DNA from: Shewanella sediminis HAW-EB3 | Lineage (GTDB): Bacteria > Pseudomonadota > Gammaproteobacteria > Enterobacterales > Shewanellaceae | DNA: 64,000 nt | Direction: 5' to 3' | Assembly: GCF_000018025.1 (NCBI RefSeq) | Contig: NC_009831.1 | Location: forward strand, 2,914,001 to 2,978,000 | In this document: in pieces, positions 59,687-64,000 of the stretch | Position numbering within the stretch: the first letter of the stretch is position 1 | Layout: the number at the start of each line of letters is the position of its first letter | Notes under the pieces: generated by a model | Seen by the model: the letters and a program-made list of their open reading frames with translations, nothing else | What the model was told of the DNA's origin: nothing | Database searches by the model: none | Translations under genes and position numbers: made by a program

Positions 59687-59726
59687 ATGTCACCGGTATT
59701 CTGAATCTGATATCAGTTTACAGATA

Positions 59727-59756
59727 TAAAAAAAGCGCCTATTGGCGCTTTTTAAT
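59727..59756 (-). terminator. terminator of rplY
   Basis: AAAAAGCGCC / GGCGCTTTTT stem of 10 bp with a 4-base loop, about 15 bp past the rplY stop on the minus strand, with further T residues after the stem. Confidence 0.9.
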
Positions 59757-59770
59757 TTCAATGTCGCAAC

Positions 59771-60058
59771 TTATGCGAATTTGAAATCGATGTGCTCAAT
59801 AAGGCCCTTGAATGCATGACGCTGCATTGCCTGAACACGTACTTTAACGTCTTTACCATCAACTGTGATAGTTAGGTCGCTTGAGTAGAAATCAGCATTT
59901 TCTTGGATATTGATGATATCTTTATGGTCGAACTTGATAGAGATAGGCTCTTTACCAGCACCATAGATAACAGCAGGAACTTTGTTCGCATGACGTAGGC
60001 GGCGGCTCGAACCTTTCCCGATTTCAGTGCGGATTTCAGCTGCGATAGTATAAGACAT
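59771..60058 (-). CDS. rplY: 50S ribosomal protein L25
   Basis: The 95-residue short form of ribosomal protein L25, which binds 5S rRNA; length as in E. coli L25 (94). Features are [48 protein letters not shown] at the N-terminus and [22 protein letters not shown] at the end. Codon use is that of a highly expressed gene. Monocistronic. Confidence 0.96.
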   Translation of the reverse strand: MSYTIAAEIRTEIGKGSSRRLRHANKVPAVIYGAGKEPISIKFDHKDIINIQENADFYSSDLTITVDGKDVKVRVQAMQRHAFKGLIEHIDFKFA

Positions 60059-60197
60059 AGTTTACTCACTTAAATAAAATAAATTTCAGATAGCCCTCAT
60101 TTTCGACCAACGAAGACTGTTTTTAAAGCGGCAATATTCTAACATAACATACATCAGCTAACAAACTGTTTAATACTAAAAGATTAAGTTCAACATC

Positions 60198-60746
60198 CTA
60201 CCAAGTACGAACCGGACCGGTATCGACATGAATAAACCCAGACTGAGGATAATACCCTACTCCACCTAACTTTAACTCTATGGCGGCTTCACGCAGATGA
60301 CTCAAATTTACATCTGGGATCGCAATATCCATCGCCATTCCCTTCATATGGTAACTCTTCTTCGCTACACCATTACTTTTTGAGGCTAACATAGCATTGG
60401 TTTTAGGCGACCGATATCCTGAGATCACATTAAAGTCCTGATCCACATTTAACGATTCTTTTAACTTAAACAGGAGATCATATAATCGTTTATCCATGGG
60501 GGCCGACTCATTGCGCCTATGATCTCGTAAAATATGACTGAAATCCGATAGGATACCACTTTGATAATTTCCATCTACCCAATAGCTTCCTTGCCCACGC
60601 TCCCCGGTATGTAAGTTACGAAAACCTAAGCTTCGCACTCCTGTAGTCGATCGACTTGCCTGTACTTTTGAGGGGATCATTGAAAACATTGCAACGCCAC
60701 CAAGGCCTAACAACAACTGCCTACGGGCTGGACATACTATTGACAC
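60198..60746 (-). CDS. mepK: MepK-type DUF882 murein endopeptidase with Tat signal
   Basis: A 182-residue exported zinc peptidase of the DUF882/M15-like group. The N-terminus ARRQLLLGLGGVAMFSM has a twin-arginine followed by a hydrophobic stretch, indicating Tat export as in E. coli YcbK. Zinc motifs are SGYRSPKTNAML, KKSYHMKGMAMDIAIP and GGVGYYPQSGFIHVDTG. E. coli MepK cleaves 3-3 crosslinks made by L,D-transpeptidases. It lies just downstream of such a transpeptidase, as in E. coli ycbB-ycbK. The GTG at 60746 is the only usable start. Confidence 0.9.
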   Translation of the reverse strand: MSIVCPARRQLLLGLGGVAMFSMIPSKVQASRSTTGVRSLGFRNLHTGERGQGSYWVDGNYQSGILSDFSHILRDHRRNESAPMDKRLYDLLFKLKESLNVDQDFNVISGYRSPKTNAMLASKSNGVAKKSYHMKGMAMDIAIPDVNLSHLREAAIELKLGGVGYYPQSGFIHVDTGPVRTW

Positions 60747-60856
60747 ACTACCACCACTGCCTACTTTTTAATCACGAATGCCAATAAACTAAACGTTATT
60801 GGCGGTGAAATCAAGTTAACGAGACAAGCGATAACGACGTGAGGATTTGCTTTGAA

Positions 60857-62254
60857 CTATCGATTTTCGATTAAAGCAAGGTTACCTGTTGAATTTTGGT
60901 TATAAATATCATTTCTAAATTGCGAGTCCCCTTCACTATCTATCCATGCGGTCCAGTATACTAAATGTACGGCTAAGGAGTCATCGAGAGAAAACCATTG
61001 TGTTTTTTGCCTCTCAACTTGCATATCTACCCAGGTTTGCTTATCCCTGACTAAATTCGATGCCATCCAATTTGCCAGGCTCTCCACATTTTCGACCCGA
61101 ATACAGCCAGATGACAACGCTCTGTTAGACTCTTCAAACAGAGATTTGTCGACGGTATCATGAAGGTAAACATTGTAGTCATTTGCAAAGTAAAATTTGT
61201 ACCGCCCTAATGTATTCTCTTCACCGGGTCTCTGTACCAATCGATACGGAAAGCGGCCTTGGGCTAACTCTTGCCACTCATCAGGGCTTTTCTCAATGAT
61301 CACGCCTTTAGCATCGAACACATCAAAATTTCGTTGAGTAATATAGCTACCATTCTCTCTCACCTTAGGTAATAGATCTCGCCAAAGCAGGCGTCTGGGT
61401 ACCCGCCAACTGGGGTTGAGAACAACATTAGATATTTGACTACTCAACATGGGAGTTTGACGATAGGGTTTACCGACAATGACCCTGGATTTTAGCTGTA
61501 TCTCATCATGGTCAACGAGTACCATCTCAAATGCCGGGATATTAATCAGTAAAAATCGACTATCCAATGAGGCTAAGTAACTGGATTTTTTTAAGAAGTT
61601 GTTTGCTAATAAACGCGCTCGATTCTTAGGCGAAGCATTCAACCATCTCAAGGTCTCAGGCCCTATTATCGCATCTTGCTTTAAACCATGTCGTCGCTGG
61701 AAACGCAGTAAACTAGTTGCAAGTGTTCGGTTCAGTTGCTTGTTGTTTCTGTCATAGCTATCTAAATCGCCTAGCATGTTGAGCCGAAAACTTATCTCAG
61801 GTATCGATTTATGATAATCGCCCTCTTTAAGCCAGCCACCAATAACAAGTGGTTTCCAGGGATAATGCTCGCTTAGCCATAGCAAGTAACGCAGTCTATT
61901 GCTAACGGGAAGGTAATCACTCGAAGTGGGTTCTAAAGAGATGGCACGTTGGTAAAGATCCTCTGTGTCATCTAGCCTATTGGCATCATTAGGAATATTT
62001 TTATTTTGCCAAAAATATTTCAAGTCAGCTTGAATACCGCCGACTCTGTCGAGTTTCTCCTGCACTGTACCGCTTCGTAATATTCGATAGGAATCTTCAG
62101 ACTGCTTACTTGGTCTGACTAAGTTTACTAGCTGTAGCTGATAGCGTAGAGAGTTCAGCCCGGCATCGCTTCTGTCCATTGCTGCAACTGGAGTTACATA
62201 CAGAACCAATAGAAAGCCGGTGCATATCAACCAAACAAGATTTCTTAGCGCCAT
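60857..62254 (-). CDS. ldtD: L,D-transpeptidase, LdtD/YcbB type
   Basis: Makes 3-3 crosslinks in peptidoglycan. The ATG at 62254 follows GAGGGG and starts MALRNLVWLICTGFLLVLYVTPVAAMD, a signal peptide; an in-frame start at 62275 is less likely. The 465-residue protein has a scaffold domain, a peptidoglycan-binding-like region (QRRHGLKQDAIIGPETLRWLNA) and a C-terminal YkuD domain with VYLHDTV and SSGCIRVENVESLA, the catalytic His and Cys. The adjacent MepK-type gene cleaves the same bonds. Periplasmic. Confidence 0.9.
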   Translation of the reverse strand: MALRNLVWLICTGFLLVLYVTPVAAMDRSDAGLNSLRYQLQLVNLVRPSKQSEDSYRILRSGTVQEKLDRVGGIQADLKYFWQNKNIPNDANRLDDTEDLYQRAISLEPTSSDYLPVSNRLRYLLWLSEHYPWKPLVIGGWLKEGDYHKSIPEISFRLNMLGDLDSYDRNNKQLNRTLATSLLRFQRRHGLKQDAIIGPETLRWLNASPKNRARLLANNFLKKSSYLASLDSRFLLINIPAFEMVLVDHDEIQLKSRVIVGKPYRQTPMLSSQISNVVLNPSWRVPRRLLWRDLLPKVRENGSYITQRNFDVFDAKGVIIEKSPDEWQELAQGRFPYRLVQRPGEENTLGRYKFYFANDYNVYLHDTVDKSLFEESNRALSSGCIRVENVESLANWMASNLVRDKQTWVDMQVERQKTQWFSLDDSLAVHLVYWTAWIDSEGDSQFRNDIYNQNSTGNLALIENR

Positions 62255-62454
62255 AATTCCCCTCTCTAATATCAAGCACAGGGTGAGTAATCGTCATACT
62301 TTCCTGATGCAGTTGATACAAGTATGGCAAAATTTAAGGCATGCGAGGAAAATACACAGAAGAGATTTGAAACGGAATAAATCAAAAAAATGATGGGCCG
62401 ATGAACAAAAAAACTTTGCTCTATATTCATCGGCCACGAAAGATAACAATTAAA

Positions 62455-63048
62455 TCAAGGAGCCTTTGAACTTTGAGTAGCCCTGGTGATCAAGGTCTTA
62501 CCTGTGCTTGGTACATACCTAAGCTGCCAATGCTCTACTTTAGAGCGATTATCGGAGATATAATCATAGAAACAATAAGTAGACTCATTTGGCGTACCAT
62601 CACCTTTATATAATTGACCACCAGCATACCAATAGACTATGTCGGTTTCAGGACCAAAATCATCGGCAGCCCCCAGGTTTCTAAGCACGTACTCATCCCC
62701 TTCCATCAAACCTGTCCAGATTTGCCTGCAATTATCTCCGGTTAATACAGTGCCATCGCCACCGTTTTTCGTACTCAACGGGTAACCCGTCTTACTCGAA
62801 TCCAATGTCCCATCGCCATAACAAGCCAAATCTTCCACACGATTACTGGCTCCCGAAGCGGCCCAACAGCTGTGGTACAGACTCACACCCGAACGAAATG
62901 CGCCAAAAGCACCTTTAGCCGCCGAGTCATGTGCATCTTGCCCCAAACTCATAAACTTAGGGAGCGCCACGACAGACAAAATTCCCAAAATAATGATCAC
63001 GACAACAAGCTCTATCAGAGTAAAGCCCTTAGAAATGGTGTACTTCAT
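62455..63048 (-). CDS. type IV pilin-like protein (prepilin)
   Basis: A 197-residue type IV pilin or pseudopilin. The N-terminus MKYTISKGFTLIELVVVIIILGILSVVALPKFM has a short leader, the prepilin cleavage at Gly-Phe, Glu at mature position 5 and the hydrophobic helix. The globular part holds several Cys (SCWAASG, DLACYGDG, GDNCRQ, TYCFYDY), suggesting disulfides, and resembles MshA-type pilins. The ATG at 63048 is preferred; a GTG at 63054 with AAAGG five bases upstream is also possible. No other pilus gene is adjacent. Confidence 0.88.
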   Translation of the reverse strand: MKYTISKGFTLIELVVVIIILGILSVVALPKFMSLGQDAHDSAAKGAFGAFRSGVSLYHSCWAASGASNRVEDLACYGDGTLDSSKTGYPLSTKNGGDGTVLTGDNCRQIWTGLMEGDEYVLRNLGAADDFGPETDIVYWYAGGQLYKGDGTPNESTYCFYDYISDNRSKVEHWQLRYVPSTGKTLITRATQSSKAP

Positions 63049-63284
63049 TACCACTATTACCTTTAATCACGTTAACAGCCAATAAGATATACATTATACC
63101 GCTATTGAGTTTCCAGCGTCACGAGAAACAGAGGGATAATCCTCCTTAAAAGCCATCAACACAAATTAATCGCTACCGTGCATGAATACTTCAACATGAA
63201 AGCCTGCAAAATGTAACAACAGCGAAACAAAAGTTACATAGCGATGAGGTGTTGGGACTTTCGCACATGGCTCACCGCTCTTGT

Positions 63285-63426
63285 AAACTATGGTTGTCAT
63301 GGAGAGTGAATTGGCCCTGCATTATTGAGAGTGCGAAGGATTTTAAATCCATATCTTCACCTTCATCATTCTGCAGGTACAAAAAACTGACGCAAGTCAG
63401 GGCTACTGTTCATATCAAAGAGAATG
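63285..63426 (-). pseudogene. tRNA-Leu-derived remnant, unit D (most decayed)
   Basis: Heavily degraded copy of the same roughly 140-bp unit: it keeps GAGAGTGAA, a GCGAAGGATTTTAAATCC anticodon-arm-like stretch, ATCATTCTGCAGGTAC, and a truncated hairpin CTGACGCAAGTCAGGGCT. Boundaries are approximate. Not functional. Confidence 0.5.
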
Positions 63427-63427
63427 A

Positions 63428-63505
63428 TGGTACCCGAAGCCCTTCTTGTAATAGAGAGTGAACTGGCACGTGTATTTCAACGGCGCGAGGGATTCTAAAT
63501 CCATA
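63428..63505 (-). pseudogene. tRNA-Leu-derived remnant, unit C
   Basis: Begins with TGGTACCCGA, the reverse of a CCA-ended tRNA acceptor stem, then a damaged T-arm (ACTGGCACGTG) and GGCGCGAGGGATTCTAAATCC corresponding to the variable/anticodon arm of tRNA-Leu. The acceptor 5' half is missing, so no functional tRNA. A terminator-like hairpin follows the unit to its right. Confidence 0.6.
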
Positions 63506-63531
63506 TAATTACCTACATCATTCTGCAGATA

Positions 63532-63562
63532 CAAAAAAGCCCTGACAATAAGTCAGGGCTTG
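63532..63562 (-). terminator. terminator-like hairpin between tRNA-Leu remnants B and C
   Basis: AAGCCCTGACTTATTGTCAGGGCTTTTTT on the minus strand read as a stem of about 9 bp with T-run. Related hairpins occur in each remnant unit. Confidence 0.75.
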
Positions 63563-63567
63563 AATGA

Positions 63568-63626
63568 TGGTACCCGAGGCCGGACCAGCACCGGTACGTG
63601 TATATCAACGGCGCGAGGGATTTTAT
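63568..63626 (-). pseudogene. tRNA-Leu-derived remnant, unit B
   Basis: Keeps the CCA-ended acceptor half and T-arm (TGGTACCCGAGGCCGGAC) with an altered arm (CAGCACCGGTACG) and GGCGCGAGGGATTTTA of the anticodon arm, then diverges. The 5' half of the tRNA is missing. Its start is 144 bp from the intact tRNA-Leu start. Confidence 0.7.
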
Positions 63627-63657
63627 TATTTGCTTCTTACATACTGAATTTGGAATA

Positions 63658-63692
63658 CAAAAAAGCCCCAACTTTCGTTGAGGCTTTCATGC
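63658..63692 (-). terminator. terminator of the tRNA transcript
   Basis: On the minus strand GCCTCAACGAAAGTTGGGGC with a GAAA loop and six T, placed 20 bp past tRNA-Leu. First terminator downstream of the tRNA-Cys/tRNA-Leu genes. Confidence 0.85.
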
Positions 63693-63711
63693 TCAATCTC
63701 TAAGAGAATGA

Positions 63712-63797
63712 TGGTACCCGAGGCCGGACTTGAACCGGCACGCTTATTCAGCGAGGGATTTTAAATCCCTTGTGTCTACCGATTCCACCACTCGGGC
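63712..63797 (-). tRNA. tRNA-Leu (UAA)
   Basis: 86-nt class II tRNA with encoded CCA. Acceptor GCCCGAG / CTCGGGT, D-arm GGTGGAATCGGTAGACAC, anticodon stem AGGGA / TCCCT around the loop TTTAAAA (anticodon TAA), a long variable arm and T-loop GGTTCAAGTCC. Very like E. coli leuZ. Lies 84 bp after tRNA-Cys. Confidence 0.95.
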
Positions 63798-63881
63798 AAA
63801 CTCGTTGATTCTGATGATACGTATTATCGATAGTTAATACTGTTTGCTCTTATTCAAAAACAAACTCACCACAATCTAATA

Positions 63882-63955
63882 TGGAGGCGCGACCCGGAGT
63901 CGAACCGAGATCGACGGATTTGCAATCCGCAGCATAGCCATTCTGCCATCGCGCC
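63882..63955 (-). tRNA. tRNA-Cys (GCA)
   Basis: 74-nt tRNA with encoded CCA. Acceptor GGCGCGA / TCGCGCC, anticodon stem CGGAT / ATCCG-type pairing around GCA, T-arm CTCGGTTCGACTCCGGG with two weaker pairs at its base. Length and sequence match E. coli cysT. Confidence 0.94.
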
Positions 63956-63985
63956 ATATTTTCTTGCAATTCTCAAGAGAGAATT

Positions 63986-64000
63986 TGGAGCGACATATCG
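63986..64000 (-). tRNA. 3' end of a further tRNA, probably tRNA-Gly (cut by window)
   Basis: TGGAGCGACAT at 63986 reads on the minus strand as ATGTCGC-T-CCA, a tRNA acceptor end with discriminator and CCA. The spacing from tRNA-Cys and the E. coli glyW-cysT-leuZ order suggest tRNA-Gly; the body is beyond the window. Confidence 0.45.

Noticed and set aside
63285-63711. Regular repeats near the right end as a possible CRISPR array
   Set aside because: Units are about 140 bp, diverged, and match tRNA-Leu plus terminator; no short identical repeats with unique spacers and no cas genes.
63712-63797. tRNA-Leu as the attachment site of a present genomic island
   Set aside because: The flanking genes to the left are a pilin and conserved cell-wall genes; no integrase gene is visible in the window.

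Overview
This window reads as the chromosome of a marine gammaproteobacterium, most likely a Shewanella species. The strongest pointer is the kdnA-kdnB-kdsB set (29.1-32.3 kb) for 8-amino-Kdo, the lipopolysaccharide sugar known from Shewanella. Supporting signs are the Gly-Cys-Leu tRNA order, the dapA-bamC / gcvR-bcp / bepA-yfgD / hda / uraA synteny, an extra EF-G gene away from the str operon, DUF3334, DUF2897 and DUF2066 proteins. Nothing looks like a prophage, CRISPR array, integron or large genomic island; the genes are densely packed and nearly all intact.

Layout. 0-3.1 kb: a periplasmic polyamine-binding-type protein and a membrane GGDEF-EAL protein (cut by the window edge) form a two-gene unit resembling the Vibrio NspS-MbaA polyamine/c-di-GMP pathway. 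3.4-9.2 kb: mixed small metabolic and unknown genes (VOC protein, hotdog thioesterase, CoA-transferase, lipoprotein, M14-like peptidase, GreA-like protein) plus a remnant of an EamA transporter. 9.4-13.8 kb: a LysR regulator, agmatine deiminase, a second polyamine-binding-type protein and N-carbamoylputrescine amidase, i.e. agmatine to putrescine. 13.9-19.4 kb: ribosomal oxygenase roxA, EF-G, a 265-bp MITE-like repeat, a DEDDh exonuclease, DUF3334. 19.7-24.6 kb: chemoreceptor, ACT protein and the ptsH-ptsI-crr phosphotransferase core. 25-28.9 kb: ArsC/Spx-like, dapE, M15 peptidase, alpha/beta hydrolase, carbonic anhydrase. 29.1-33.6 kb: 8-amino-Kdo genes, DUF2897, LOG protein. 33.7-38 kb: RND efflux pair without an outer-membrane partner. 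38.2-44.7 kb: dapA-bamC, gcvR-bcp, argO/argP, AI-2E-family permease, TusA-like protein. 45-53.5 kb: bepA, arsC-like, DUF2069, a large lipoprotein with an HELAH metalloprotease motif, hda, DUF2066, uraA, grxD. 53.8-59.4 kb: sodB and the prkA-yeaH-spoVR stress operon. 59.4-64 kb: second MITE copy, rplY, mepK, ldtD-type L,D-transpeptidase, an orphan pilin, then tRNA genes with three decayed tandem copies of the tRNA-Leu 3' half.

Themes. Two separate polyamine modules (sensing and synthesis) each carry a binding protein with no ABC permease beside it. A 14-bp palindrome (ATACCAATCGGTAT type) recurs through the window; it forms the ends of both 265-bp repeats and occurs alone elsewhere. The two 265-bp copies differ by matched changes in both arms of their terminal inverted repeats, which suggests selection or copying of a folded form. 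The downstream flank of tRNA-Leu is a run of roughly 140-bp units, each a damaged tRNA-Leu 3' portion plus terminator-like hairpin. Starts were moved where an upstream TTG or GTG was less credible than a downstream ATG with a ribosome binding site.
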